Source of the DNA: Burkholderia pseudomultivorans
GTDB taxonomy: Bacteria > Pseudomonadota > Gammaproteobacteria > Burkholderiales > Burkholderiaceae
Direction: 5' to 3'
Assembly (NCBI RefSeq): GCF_902499075.1
Contig: NZ_CABVPP010000002.1
Coordinates: 62,001-126,000 of the forward strand
Length of the DNA: 64,000 nt
The notes under the pieces are model-generated. The model made no database searches and had not been told where the DNA came from. It saw nothing but the letters and a program-made list of their open reading frames with translations. This document shows, one piece after another, positions 1 through 10,428 of the stretch (position 1 is its first letter; every line of letters begins with the position of its first letter). Both the position numbers and the translations under genes were made by a program.

Positions 1-699
1 CAGGTAGTACTCGCGCTGGCTCTTTTCCATCTGGCGCTTCACGCGCCCGCGGATGCGCTTTTCGACCTGCAGGATGTCGATCTCGGCTTCGAGCTGCGCG
101 AGCAGGTGCTCGAGACGCTCGATGACCGGGAACATCTCGAGGATGTGCTGCTTCTGGTCGAGCTTCAGCGGCAGGCGCTCGGCGATCATGTCGGCGAGAC
201 GGCCCGCTTCATCGATGCCCGACAGCGACGTGAGAATCTCCGGCGGGATCTTCTTGTTCAGCTTCACGTACTGGTCGAACTGCGACACGATCGCGCGACG
301 CAGCGCTTCCGTTTCGGCGCTGTCCGCGTGATCGGGCTCGAGCGGCATCACTTCGCTGGAGAACTGCGTCTCCTGCTCTTCGATCGACAACGCCTTCGCG
401 CGCTGCAGGCCCTCGACGAGCACCTTCACGGTGCCGTCCGGCAGCTTCAGCATCTGCAGGATGTTGGCGATACAACCGACCTCGTACATGTCCTTTTCGG
501 TCGGTTCGTCCTTGGCCGCGGTTTTCTGGGCGACCAGCATGATGTGCTTGCCGCCTTCCATCGCTGCTTCGAGGGCCTTGATCGATTTCGGCCGGCCCAC
601 GAAGAGCGGAATCACCATGTGCGGGAAAACGACGACGTCCCGCAGCGGCAGCAGCGGGAGCGTGATGCGTTCCGGCGGGAGAAGTTGGGTGCCTGACAT
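1..699 (-). CDS. lon: Lon ATP-dependent protease, N-terminal part (cut by the window edge)
   Basis: The first 233 codons of Lon, the AAA+ serine protease that degrades misfolded and regulatory proteins in the cytoplasm. The start is the ATG at 699, giving MSGTQLLPPERITLPLLPLR, followed by the LON substrate-binding domain with the family-typical PLRDVVVFPHMVIPLFVGR stretch. A coiled region follows, including the conserved segment around KLDQKQHILEMFPV. The ATPase and Ser-Lys protease domains lie outside the window to the left. It lies downstream of clpX on the same strand, separated by about 200 bases with a terminator, so it is probably transcribed from its own promoter. Identification is firm; completeness cannot be judged here. 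Confidence 0.96.
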   Translation of the reverse strand, partial: MSGTQLLPPERITLPLLPLRDVVVFPHMVIPLFVGRPKSIKALEAAMEGGKHIMLVAQKTAAKDEPTEKDMYEVGCIANILQMLKLPDGTVKVLVEGLQRAKALSIEEQETQFSSEVMPLEPDHADSAETEALRRAIVSQFDQYVKLNKKIPPEILTSLSGIDEAGRLADMIAERLPLKLDQKQHILEMFPVIERLEHLLAQLEAEIDILQVEKRIRGRVKRQMEKSQREYYL

Positions 700-835
700 T
701 TCATTTCCCCATGAGTGGAATCAATTGTTCGGTAATTGAGGCCGCCACAACGAATTGCAAGCCTTCAAGTGCGGGAAATATTCGGTAAGAAAGTAACCAC
801 CGCGTGTCGAGTCAGAGTTACCCACAAGATAAACG

Positions 836-868
836 AAAAAAAGCCGCCCACGGTCTCATGAACGGCCT
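836..868 (-). terminator. Rho-independent terminator after clpX
   Basis: On the minus strand an 8-bp stem (GCCGTTCA paired with TGGGCGGC, including G-T pairs) with an 8-base loop is followed at once by seven T residues. It sits 28 bases beyond the clpX stop codon and separates clpX from lon. Confidence 0.8.
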
Positions 869-896
869 TTTTCGCTGAACATCGTCGGCAAGCCGG

Positions 897-2168
<1,272 letters not shown>

Positions 2169-2334
2169 GAATGTAGAGCCTCCGGACAGGTAAATGACAT
2201 GATACGCCGAATACTCCGGACACCGCGCCTGGGACGCGACCGGAGCCGGCTGGATGCGCTTTGCCGCAGATGCTCGGGGCGTAACGGATTCTGCGCGAGG
2301 TGCCACCCGAATCGGGGCGGCACCCCACTTAAGT

Positions 2335-2988
2335 TCACGGACGCTTCAGCAACACCTGGTCGATCAGCCCGTACGCCTTCGCGTCTTCGCTCGACATGAA
2401 GTTATCACGGTCGGTGTCGCGCGCGATGCGCTCGACGTCCTGCCCCGTGTGTTGCGCGAGCAGGTGGTTGAGCCGCTCCTTCAGGTAGAGGATTTCGCGC
2501 GCCTGGATCTCGATGTCGGACGCCTGGCCGCGCGCGCCGCCCAGCGGCTGGTGAATCATCACGCGCGAGTTCGGCAGCGCGAAGCGCTTGCCCTTCGCGC
2601 CCGACGCGAGCAGGAACGCGCCCATGCTGGCCGCGAGGCCCATGCACAGCGTCGACACGTCCGGCTTGATGAACTGCATCGTGTCGTAGATCGCCATGCC
2701 GGCCGACACCGAGCCGCCCGGGCTGTTGATGTAGAGGCTGATGTCCTTGTCGGGATTCTCGCTCTCCAGGAACAGCAGTTGCGCGACGACGAGGTTGGCG
2801 GTCTGGTCGTTGACTTCGCCGACCATGAACACCAGGCGCTCCTTCAGGAGACGCGAATAGATGTCGTACGAACGCTCGCCGCGGCCGCTCGTTTCGACGA
2901 CGATCGGCACGAGCCCCAGCGCTTGCGCCTCGAAACCCTGCGGCGCATTCGAAGCAAGCATGTCCAGCAATTCAGCGCGAGTGATCAT
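2335..2988 (-). CDS. clpP: ClpP, proteolytic subunit of Clp proteases
   Basis: A 217-residue serine peptidase that assembles into a double heptameric barrel and degrades substrates delivered by ClpX or ClpA. The catalytic Ser lies in [14 protein letters not shown] and the His in MIHQPLGG, with the Asp further on near the helical handle. The [17 protein letters not shown] segment is diagnostic. It lies between tig and clpX on the same strand, the standard tig-clpP-clpX order. The start [11 protein letters not shown] is upstream of the conserved [16 protein letters not shown] core; the short N-terminal extension is usual in Burkholderia. Confidence 0.98.
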   Translation of the reverse strand: MITRAELLDMLASNAPQGFEAQALGLVPIVVETSGRGERSYDIYSRLLKERLVFMVGEVNDQTANLVVAQLLFLESENPDKDISLYINSPGGSVSAGMAIYDTMQFIKPDVSTLCMGLAASMGAFLLASGAKGKRFALPNSRVMIHQPLGGARGQASDIEIQAREILYLKERLNHLLAQHTGQDVERIARDTDRDNFMSSEDAKAYGLIDQVLLKRP

Positions 2989-3127
2989 TCAATGAACCTT
3001 GTTCGAATGGAAAATTGAACGGAGGAAGCCGCCCGCTCAATCGCCATATTAATGGCAACCGTGCGCTCGACGTAAAAACGGCGTGCGGGCCGTCGCTCCG
3101 ACAGCCGGCACGCCGCAAGAGCGACAG

Positions 3128-4474
3128 TTACGCTTGCGCCGATGCGCTCGCGAGTGCCTCGAAGCTCACTTCCTTGTCCGTCACCTTCGCCTTGCCCAGC
3201 ACGAAATCGACGACGTTGCTTTCAACGACGAACGCTTCCATCTCGGCGAGGCGCTGCTGGTTCGAATAATACCAGCGGACCACTTCCTTCGGGTCTTCGT
3301 AGCTCTTCGCGAACTCGTCGACTTCCGCGCGGATCTGTTCCGGCTTCGCTTCGAGGTTGTTCGCCTTGACCAGCTCGGCCAGCACGAGGCCCAGCTTCAC
3401 GCGGCGCTCGGCCTGCTCGGTGAACATTTCGGCCGGGATCGGTGCGTCCTTCGCGTTCGGCACGCCGCGCTGCGCGAGGTCCTGACGCGCCATTTCGACG
3501 AGGCGCTGCTGGTCCTGCTCGATCAGCGCCTTCGGCACGTCGAGCTCGGAGATCTTCAGCAGCGCGTCCATCACCTGGTTCTTGACGATCGACTGCGTGC
3601 GACGCTTCGCTTCGCGCTCGAGGTTTTCCTTGATCTCGCTGCGCATCTTCGCGAGATCGCCGTCTTCGATGCCGAGCGACTTCGCGAATTCGGCGTCGAT
3701 CTCCGGCAGGTGCGGCCACTCGACCTTCTTCATCGTGACCGTGAACTGCGCCGTCTTGCCCGCGACGTCCTTGCCGTGATAGTCCTCCGGGAACGCCAGG
3801 TCGAACGTGCGCGATTCGCCGGCCTTCAGGCCCAGCGCCGCCTTTTCGAATTCCGGCAGCATGCGGCCTTCGCCGAGCACGAACGGGAAGTCTTCGGCCG
3901 TGCCGCCCTGGAACGCGACGTCGTCGATCTTGCCGACGAAGTCGACCGTCACGCGGTCGCCGTTCTGCGCCGAGGTGTCCGCGCCGCCGTCGCCGTGCTC
4001 GCCGCCTTCGCCGCGTGCGTGGAAGTGCACGCGCTGCTTGCGCAGGATGTCGAGCGTGCGGTCGATTTCGGCGTCGCCGATCGACGTCGTCGAGCGCTCG
4101 ACTTCAGCCGTCGCCAGATCGCCGATCTTCACTTCCGGGTAGACCTCGAAGGTCGCGTCGAACGCGTATGCGTCTTCGGCCTGGTCCTGCTTCGGTGCGA
4201 AGCTCGGCTGGCCGGCGACGCGCAGGTTTTCCGCGCGGCTGATCGTGAAGAATTCCTGGCCGATCTTGTCGCTCAGCACTTCCGCCTCGACCTGACCCGC
4301 GTATTGCTGCGCGACCATCTTCAGCGGCACCTTGCCCGGGCGGAAACCCGGCATGCGCACGTTCTTCGCGAGTTTCTGGATACGGGCGTCGATTTCCTTC
4401 TGCACCGTCTCTTTCGGCAAAGAAATCGTCACGCGGCGTTCAAGCTTGCCGAGGTTCTCAACAACGTTAGCCAT
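3128..4474 (-). CDS. tig: Trigger factor, ribosome-bound chaperone and peptidyl-prolyl isomerase
   Basis: A 448-residue chaperone that binds the ribosome exit tunnel and nascent chains. The N-terminal domain carries the ribosome-binding signature region ([14 protein letters not shown], about residues 40-55). The central FKBP-like domain contains [20 protein letters not shown], and the helical C-terminal arms follow. The start is set at 4474 ([16 protein letters not shown]) by family homology; the longer open frame upstream has no recognisable sequence. First gene of the tig-clpP-clpX cluster. Confidence 0.98.
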   Translation of the reverse strand: MANVVENLGKLERRVTISLPKETVQKEIDARIQKLAKNVRMPGFRPGKVPLKMVAQQYAGQVEAEVLSDKIGQEFFTISRAENLRVAGQPSFAPKQDQAEDAYAFDATFEVYPEVKIGDLATAEVERSTTSIGDAEIDRTLDILRKQRVHFHARGEGGEHGDGGADTSAQNGDRVTVDFVGKIDDVAFQGGTAEDFPFVLGEGRMLPEFEKAALGLKAGESRTFDLAFPEDYHGKDVAGKTAQFTVTMKKVEWPHLPEIDAEFAKSLGIEDGDLAKMRSEIKENLEREAKRRTQSIVKNQVMDALLKISELDVPKALIEQDQQRLVEMARQDLAQRGVPNAKDAPIPAEMFTEQAERRVKLGLVLAELVKANNLEAKPEQIRAEVDEFAKSYEDPKEVVRWYYSNQQRLAEMEAFVVESNVVDFVLGKAKVTDKEVSFEALASASAQA

Positions 4475-4895
4475 GGCTTCAATCGTCCTAAAATTATTCG
4501 AGCGAATCGGGTTTTCCTTGCCGTGCCTGCCTGCGGCGCCCCGTGTGTCATACACACGCGCCGCGCCGGAGCGCCACGCCATCCCTGCACGCGCCGGATG
4601 GCTAGCGCAAGCGGCTCGGAGCACGGCTTTGGCCGGAAGAATCGACTATTCTAGCAAACAATTTTCATCACACCGCCAGATCGGCGCGACCTGCGTGCGG
4701 ATTGCCGCGCCGCCCGCTTTGCCGCCCGCATCCGTCCCCCGCTTTTGCGCCGCGCGCATCCAGGGCCGCGCATGGATGGCCGTTATGCCGCGCGCCATAT
4801 CCAGCCGCGCCCGCCATCCTGTAAGCTCCGAATGACAAGCTGCGCCGCCGCGGCGGCGCTCATTCTTCACACCAATCACGCATTCCGGAGACACC
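4475..4895. other. Intergenic region upstream of tig and the glycerate kinase
   Basis: About 420 bases between two divergent genes, so it should hold both promoters. On the minus strand a TAGAAT hexamer around 4649-4654 is a plausible -10 for tig, but no strong -35 is evident. A small GTGTG/CACAC inverted repeat lies near 4545-4560. I see no RNA gene or convincing small ORF. Confidence 0.4.
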
Positions 4896-6041
4896 ATGCC
4901 GCAACACCCGTCCGCGCCTGTCGTCGTCATCGCGCCCGATTCGTTCAAAGGCTCGCTTTCCGCCGAGCAGGTCGCGGACGCGATCGCCGCCGGCATCCGC
5001 CGCGCGCGGCCCGATGCCGTCGTGCGCTGCTGCCCGATGGCCGACGGCGGCGAAGGCACGCTCGACGCGATGCTCGCGGGCGGCGGCACGCGGCGTGCGC
5101 TGCGCGTGGCCGGCGCGTCGCTCGCGCCGCGCGACGCGGCGGTCGGCGTGATCGACGCGCGCACCGCGATCGTCGAGACGGCCGAGGTCGTCGGCATCAC
5201 CGACCCGGTCGGGATGAGCGTGCCCGTCGACGCGCGCAGCACGCGCGGGATGGGCGAGGCGATCCGCGCGCTGCTCGACGAAGGCGTGCGCCGCTTCTTC
5301 GTCGCGCTCGGCGGCAGCAGCACCAACGATGCCGGCGCCGGGCTGCTCGCGGGCCTCGGGCTGCAATGCTTCGACGCGGCCGGCCAGCCGGTCGAGCCGG
5401 TGCCGGCGCGGCTCGCCGACATCGCGCGGGTCGACGCGTCGGCGCTCGACCCGCGGCTGGCCGAAACGGAATTCGTCGGCATGTCCGACGTCGACAACCC
5501 GCTGACGGGCGCGCACGGCGCGACCGCCGTGTTCGGTCCGCAAAAGGGCGTGACGCCCGAACAGGTCGCGACCCTCGATGCGGCGCTCGGGCGCTTCGCC
5601 GATCTGCTCGAGGCCGCGCTCGACCGCCGCGCGCGCGAGCTGCCGGGCGCCGGCGCCGCGGGCGGCCTCGGCTTCGCGCTGCACATGCTCGGCGCGCAGT
5701 TCGAGACCGGCGCGGAAGTCGTCGCGCGGCAGATCGGGCTCGATGCGGCGCTCGCCGGCGCCGACTGGCTGATCACCGGCGAAGGGCGCTCGGACGTGCA
5801 GACGCTGCACGGCAAGGCGCCGTTCATCGCCTGCCGTCATGCGCAGGCCGCCGGCGTGCCCGCGTCGCTGCTGTCCGGTGCGGTCGATCCGGCCGCGCTG
5901 CCGCGCCTGTCCGAGCATTTTTCCGGCTGCTTCTCGCCGGCGCCCGGGCCGATCACGCTCGACGTCGCGATCCGCGATGCGGCCAATCTGCTCGCCAACG
6001 AAGCGGAACAGTTGACGCGCCTGAAATACGGCGCACACTGA
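4896..6041 (+). CDS. Glycerate kinase
   Basis: A 381-residue member of the bacterial glycerate kinase family (type found in GlxK/GarK), which phosphorylates D-glycerate at the end of glyoxylate or glucarate catabolism. The N-terminal IAPDSFKGSLSAEQVADAI, the CCPMADGGEGTLDAM segment and the central LGGSSTNDAGAG motif are family hallmarks, and the C-terminal GEGRSDVQTLHGKAP region completes the fold. The length is typical. It is followed after 62 bases by a MarR gene on the same strand. The local regulator and absence of other glyoxylate genes leave the physiological substrate unproved. Confidence 0.93.
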   Translation: MPQHPSAPVVVIAPDSFKGSLSAEQVADAIAAGIRRARPDAVVRCCPMADGGEGTLDAMLAGGGTRRALRVAGASLAPRDAAVGVIDARTAIVETAEVVGITDPVGMSVPVDARSTRGMGEAIRALLDEGVRRFFVALGGSSTNDAGAGLLAGLGLQCFDAAGQPVEPVPARLADIARVDASALDPRLAETEFVGMSDVDNPLTGAHGATAVFGPQKGVTPEQVATLDAALGRFADLLEAALDRRARELPGAGAAGGLGFALHMLGAQFETGAEVVARQIGLDAALAGADWLITGEGRSDVQTLHGKAPFIACRHAQAAGVPASLLSGAVDPAALPRLSEHFSGCFSPAPGPITLDVAIRDAANLLANEAEQLTRLKYGAH

Positions 6042-6103
6042 CCGTTGACCCGAGCGCGCGATACAGGAACAATCGGGCCCGCCCTTTATCTTCAGGATTC
6101 GAC

Positions 6104-6553
6104 ATGAAAGGCCGACAAGCCGGGCTCGATCAGTTTCTGACCTATCGCCTCCACGCGCTCACGAAGCGCTCCGATCGCGGAATCGGCGAGGTGTACCGGC
6201 ACAAGCTCGACATCTCGCTGCCCGAGGCGCGCGTGATCGCCGCCGTCGGCGCATTCGGTCCGTTTTCGATCATGGATCTCGCGCGCCACACCAACCTCGA
6301 CAAGAGCCAGGCAAGCCGCGCGGCCGAGGCGCTGCTGCGCCAGGGTCTGCTCGAACGCAGCGCCAGCGAGGACGACGGCCGGATCGTGCTGATCGCGCTG
6401 ACCGCCGACGGCCGCGCACTGCACCGCAAGATCATGCCGATCGTGCGCAAGTGGAACGACGGACTGCTCGCGTGCCTGTCCGACAGCGAACGTCAGACGT
6501 TCGAGCGGCTGCTCGACAAGGTCGTCGCGCACGCGACCGAGCGGGACGACTGA
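6104..6553 (+). CDS. MarR-family transcriptional regulator
   Basis: A 149-residue winged-helix regulator. The DNA-binding part runs through PFSIMDLARHTNLDKSQASRAAEALLRQGLLER with the wing at SEDDGRIVLIALTADG, a classic MarR pattern; the flanking helices form the dimer interface. The ATG at 6104 is the natural start; the frame is open far upstream only because it overlaps the glycerate kinase in another frame. It probably responds to a small aromatic or carboxylic ligand, but the sequence does not say which. It could regulate the upstream kinase or the convergent reductase. Confidence 0.9.
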   Translation: MKGRQAGLDQFLTYRLHALTKRSDRGIGEVYRHKLDISLPEARVIAAVGAFGPFSIMDLARHTNLDKSQASRAAEALLRQGLLERSASEDDGRIVLIALTADGRALHRKIMPIVRKWNDGLLACLSDSERQTFERLLDKVVAHATERDD

Positions 6554-6680
6554 ACCGGCGCGCAGGTTGCGCCGCTTCGCTCCGGCGCAGGGTCCAAACG
6601 TTTGCGTCGCGGCCATGCGAATGACGGCAACAGCTGAATCTGTCGCGGCCAGCACGCGGAAATTGATCGGATGAAATGAC

Positions 6681-6721
6681 CAGGCCGCCCGATTCGCATT
6701 GACGGCGAATCGGGCGGCCTG
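6681..6721. terminator. Perfect 17-bp hairpin between convergent genes
   Basis: Two perfectly complementary 17-base arms (6681-6697 and 6705-6721) enclose a 7-base loop. The structure lies between the ends of the convergent marR and panE-like genes, so it can act in both directions. Neither side has a long T tract, so it may stop transcription only weakly or protect mRNA 3' ends. Confidence 0.6.
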
Positions 6722-6800
6722 CCTTGTAGCAGTCGGCAATCGATACTCCCACGCCGCGCCCGCGCGAGTCAGCGGCGCGGCAACGTCGCCGCTCTCGCCG

Positions 6801-7799
6801 CTACAACCCGCTGTTGGCCGCGCGCTGGCGCAGCAACCCCAGCACCGCGTCGCAATACGGCGTCGGCACGCCGAGCTTGCGGCCCAGTTCCGGAAACACG
6901 CCGAGGATCGGGCCGATCTCGAGCGGGCGCCCCGCTTCGAAATCCTGCAGCATCGAGGTCTTGAACGCACCGAGCTTGCGCGTCACCGCGATCCGCTCGG
7001 GGCCGCTCATCCCGGTCGACAGCCCGAGCTTCGCACCGATCTGCGCGGCCTCCTCCATCATCCGCAGCGCGAGATCCTGCGTGAACGGATCGTCGAGCAG
7101 CTGCTCGGCGGTCGAGCCGGTCAACGCGCTCAGCGGATTCATGTTCATGTTGCCCCACAGCTTCGCCCAGATCTCGGTGCGGATCGCGGGCGTCGACTCG
7201 ACGTCGAAGCCGCCCGCGGCCAGCGCCGCCGCGAACCGCGCGGTGGGCGCGTCGAGCCGCGCGTCGGGCGCGCCGACGATCAGCCGATTGCCGCGTCCGC
7301 GCCGCACGATGCCCGGCGCATCGGTGCTCGACGACAGATGCACGACGCAACCGATCGCCTGCGCGGGCGGCAGCGCCGCCGACACCGCACCGCCCGGATC
7401 GACCGCTTCGAGCGGCACGCCGGCGAGCGGCCCCGCGAGCCCGTATGTAAACCACCACGGCAGGCCGTTCATCGCCGCAACGATCACCGTGTCGGGGCCG
7501 ACCAGCGGCGCGATGCGCGCAGCCAGCGCGGGCAGCGCCTGCGCCTTCAGCGCGATCACCACGTAGTCCTGCACGCCGAGCGCGGCCGCGTCGTCGCTCG
7601 CATGCACCGGGACCGATGCCGAGCTGCCCGTCTCGTCGATCACGCGGACGCCGTGCGTATTCAGCGCATCGAGCGTCGCGCCGCGCGCGTACGCGCTCAC
7701 GCTCATGCCGGCGCGCGACAGCGCGGCCGCAAGCAATCCGCCGATCGCGCCGACGCCCACCACCGCCGCGCGCATCGACCCTGAATTCGTGTCGTTCAT
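6801..7799 (-). CDS. Ketopantoate reductase family protein (PanE/ApbA type)
   Basis: A 332-residue NADPH-dependent oxidoreductase of the 2-dehydropantoate 2-reductase family. The N-terminal Rossmann nucleotide-binding motif is VVGVGAIGGLLAAAL. The central substrate region includes KLWGNMNMNPLSALTG, corresponding to the usual K-x3-N motif, and the C-terminal helical domain follows. It could be the pantothenate-pathway enzyme or a paralogue acting on another 2-keto acid; Burkholderia genomes carry several. The LuxR-type gene lies just upstream on the same strand, with 111 bases between. Confidence 0.88.
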   Translation of the reverse strand: MNDTNSGSMRAAVVGVGAIGGLLAAALSRAGMSVSAYARGATLDALNTHGVRVIDETGSSASVPVHASDDAAALGVQDYVVIALKAQALPALAARIAPLVGPDTVIVAAMNGLPWWFTYGLAGPLAGVPLEAVDPGGAVSAALPPAQAIGCVVHLSSSTDAPGIVRRGRGNRLIVGAPDARLDAPTARFAAALAAGGFDVESTPAIRTEIWAKLWGNMNMNPLSALTGSTAEQLLDDPFTQDLALRMMEEAAQIGAKLGLSTGMSGPERIAVTRKLGAFKTSMLQDFEAGRPLEIGPILGVFPELGRKLGVPTPYCDAVLGLLRQRAANSGL

Positions 7800-7910
7800 G
7801 ATCGCCTTCCGTCTCCTGGAAGTTGACGAGCATAACGCTCAATGGTTGCGGATACAACCATTTGTGCGTGCGCATGCCGACCCTGCGCCGAGGCTGCGCG
7901 TTCGCGCCGC

Positions 7911-9056
7911 TCAGCCCGGCGTACGGTCCAGCGCGGCCGGTTCGTCGTTGGCCGCGTCGCCCGTCGCGCCGAGCACGCCGGCGATCTGGCTCTTGTCGTG
8001 CATGCCGAGCTTGCGATACGCGCAGCGCAGGTAATGACGCACGGTCGTCGGCGAGATCGCCATCTGCTGCGCGACCTCCTTGTGCGAGCGTCCCGCGCCG
8101 TAGTAGCGGATCGCCGCCAGCTCGCGCGGGCTCAGCCGGTCGAGCAGCGAGCGCGGCCGCGCCTCGAGCTGGAACAGGCCAGCGACCGGCACGCAGCGGA
8201 TCCGCAGCGCGTCGCCGACAAACGGCTGCGCGCACTGGCGCCGCAGATGCGCGACGAGCGGCTCCGGCACGCGCGGGCCCGTCCACGCCGGCCATTCGGC
8301 GCGCAGCACGTCGTCGAAGCCGTGATCGGCGTGATGCAGCACGCCGAAGTTGTCGCACAGCGCGCGCGCCGCGGGCGCCAACGTGTCGGCGCGCTCGCGC
8401 GTGAGCTGCGCCGCGCGGTTGATCGTCAGCGCGGCGGCCAGGTGCGGGATCACTTCCTCGAAGCGCTGCGCGTCGTCGTCGCTGAACGGCCGGTTCAGGC
8501 CCTGACGATAGATCGACATGAAGGTCGTCAGGCCGAAACGGCGATCGAGCGTGCACACGCACATCAGCTGCGCGAGCCCGTACTTCACGCACCAGTCGCG
8601 AAACCGCGCGTCGAGCCCCGGCTCGACGACCGACAGCCGCACCGCGCGGCCATGCGCGCCGCGCAGCGTGCGATGCGCGAGCGGATCGCAATCGCGCACG
8701 CGCTTCCAGTCGCCGAAGAACGCATGCGGCAGACGATACAGGAAGCTGTTGTGCATCACGGGGCCGGTCGACAGATGCGTCGCGACGCCGGTCCACGCGG
8801 CATCGAACGGAATCAAGGCCTGCAGCAGCGCAAAGAAGCGGCATTCGAACTCGCCGATGCCGGACTGCGCGGCCACCGCGTACAGATCGAGCAGCATCAG
8901 GCTCAGCTCGCGCCGCGATGCGTCGCCGCGCGCGACGCCGTCGAAGTCGGCGCGGCGGGACGGCAGCGGCGGCCATGCGGATTCGTCGAGCACGATCGCT
9001 GCCGGCACGTCGCGCAACGCATCGAAATCCTGCCCGATATCCGTCGTGATCCTCAC
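7911..9056 (-). CDS. LuxR-family transcriptional regulator
   Basis: A 381-residue protein with a C-terminal LuxR/FixJ helix-turn-helix (LSPRELAAIRYYGAGRSHKE through the recognition helix with AISPTTVRHYLRCAYRKLG, about residues 310-365). The N-terminal 300 residues show no receiver Asp pattern or autoinducer-binding signature I can recognise, so the signal is unknown; a GAF/PAS-like sensory fold is possible. It is divergent from the porin-MFS-amidohydrolase run, separated by about 300 bases, which makes it the obvious candidate regulator of those genes. Confidence 0.88.
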   Translation of the reverse strand: MRITTDIGQDFDALRDVPAAIVLDESAWPPLPSRRADFDGVARGDASRRELSLMLLDLYAVAAQSGIGEFECRFFALLQALIPFDAAWTGVATHLSTGPVMHNSFLYRLPHAFFGDWKRVRDCDPLAHRTLRGAHGRAVRLSVVEPGLDARFRDWCVKYGLAQLMCVCTLDRRFGLTTFMSIYRQGLNRPFSDDDAQRFEEVIPHLAAALTINRAAQLTRERADTLAPAARALCDNFGVLHHADHGFDDVLRAEWPAWTGPRVPEPLVAHLRRQCAQPFVGDALRIRCVPVAGLFQLEARPRSLLDRLSPRELAAIRYYGAGRSHKEVAQQMAISPTTVRHYLRCAYRKLGMHDKSQIAGVLGATGDAANDEPAALDRTPG

Positions 9057-9362
9057 TTTCCGCTCCCCTGCCCGATCGGGCTGCTGATACGCGCAACGCA
9101 GACCGGCCGATTATAGCGGCCGGCATTTTTGGCGGCCCGCTGCGCCGGAACGGGCCGCAACCCCATCCATTTGAACGGTGCGGGACGCATTGCTGCAGCG
9201 CAGCACGCCGACCGGCGTCGTGCCGGTGCGCTCGTCCCGCGCACTGCGGGTTTTCCGCAGCGTTCATCTGGACGACTGTTCGCGGTTTTTCCTGCTGCGG
9301 ACACTGCGTCGCGACAACACCAACAACGACACGTCGATGCAGGACGGTATGGAGAACCCCAC
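9057..9362. other. Divergent promoter region between the LuxR gene and the porin
   Basis: About 306 bases with no convincing coding sequence. It must contain promoters for both sides. A GGAG about 10 bases before the GTG at 9363 is a suitable ribosome binding site for the porin. I could not pick out strong -35/-10 pairs. Confidence 0.4.
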
Positions 9363-10406
9363 GTGACGAAATCCCGCTTGATCCGCACGGCCGCCGCCGC
9401 GACGCTTGCCGCGTGCGCCGCCGCCACACATGCGCAGTCGACCCTCACGCTGTACGGCGCACTCGACGCCGGCGTGCAATACCTGACGCACGCCGACGGG
9501 CGCCACTCGGCCGTGCAGCTGCAGAACTACGGCATCCTGCCGTCGCAGATCGGCCTGAAAGGCAACGAGGACCTCGGCGGCGGCTGGCGCGCGCTGTTCA
9601 AGCTCGAACAGGGCCTCAATCTCAACGACGGCACCGCGACCGCACCCGGCTACGCGTTCTTCCGCGGCGCGTACGTCGGCCTCGCCGGACCGGTCGGCAC
9701 CGTCACGCTCGGCCGCCAGTTCAGCGTGCTGTTCGACAAGACGCTGTTCTACGACCCGCTGTGGTACGCGTCGTACAGCGGCCAGGGCGTGATCGTGCCG
9801 ATGTCCGCGAACTTCATCGATCACTCGATCAAATATCAGTCGCCGACGCTGGCCGGCTTCGACGTCGAGGCGCTCGCCGCGACGGCCGGCGTCGCCGGCA
9901 ACACGCGCGCCGGCCGCGTGCTCGAGCTCGGCGGCCAGTACGCGAGCAACGGGCTGTCCGTCAGTGCGGTGCTGCACCAGTCGCACGGCGACGTGTCGGC
10001 GGCCGACGACACATCCGCGCGCCGCCGCGAACTCGGCACGCTCGCCGCGCGCTATGCGTTCGCCGCGCTGCCGCTCACCGTCTACGCGGGCGTCGAGCGC
10101 CTGACCGGCGATCTCGACGCGGCGCGCACGATCGTCTGGGGCGGCGCGCGCTATCTGACGTCGAACGGCATCGGCCTGAACGCGGGCGTCTATCACACCG
10201 ACTCGCGCACGCCGGCGATCGGCCATCCGACGCTGTTCATCGCGAGCACCACCTATGCACTGTCGAAACGCACCGTCGCGTACGTGAACCTCGGCTACGC
10301 GCGCAACAGCGGCCAAAGCTCGCAGACCGTCTACGAATACGACCCCACCCCGCTGGCCGGCGCGTCGCAGTTCGGCGCGATGGTCGGCATGTACCACCTG
10401 TTCTGA
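9363..10406 (+). CDS. Gram-negative porin (OmpC-like, beta-proteobacterial type)
   Basis: A 347-residue trimeric outer-membrane porin. The signal peptide (SRLIRTAAAATLAACAAATHA followed by QSTLTLYGALDAGVQYL) and the STLTLYG start of the mature barrel are typical of Burkholderia and Bordetella porins. Family motifs include GLKGNEDLGGGWRALFKLE and a YVGLAGPVGTVTLGRQ segment, and the chain ends with the aromatic F needed for BAM recognition (MYHLF). The start is placed at the GTG at 9363 because it gives a clean signal peptide and has a GGAG upstream; no ATG fits in this frame. It heads a plus-strand run with a transporter and an amidohydrolase. Confidence 0.93.
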   Translation: MTKSRLIRTAAAATLAACAAATHAQSTLTLYGALDAGVQYLTHADGRHSAVQLQNYGILPSQIGLKGNEDLGGGWRALFKLEQGLNLNDGTATAPGYAFFRGAYVGLAGPVGTVTLGRQFSVLFDKTLFYDPLWYASYSGQGVIVPMSANFIDHSIKYQSPTLAGFDVEALAATAGVAGNTRAGRVLELGGQYASNGLSVSAVLHQSHGDVSAADDTSARRRELGTLAARYAFAALPLTVYAGVERLTGDLDAARTIVWGGARYLTSNGIGLNAGVYHTDSRTPAIGHPTLFIASTTYALSKRTVAYVNLGYARNSGQSSQTVYEYDPTPLAGASQFGAMVGMYHLF

Positions 10407-10428
10407 ACCCTCAGCGAGACCCGTCATC

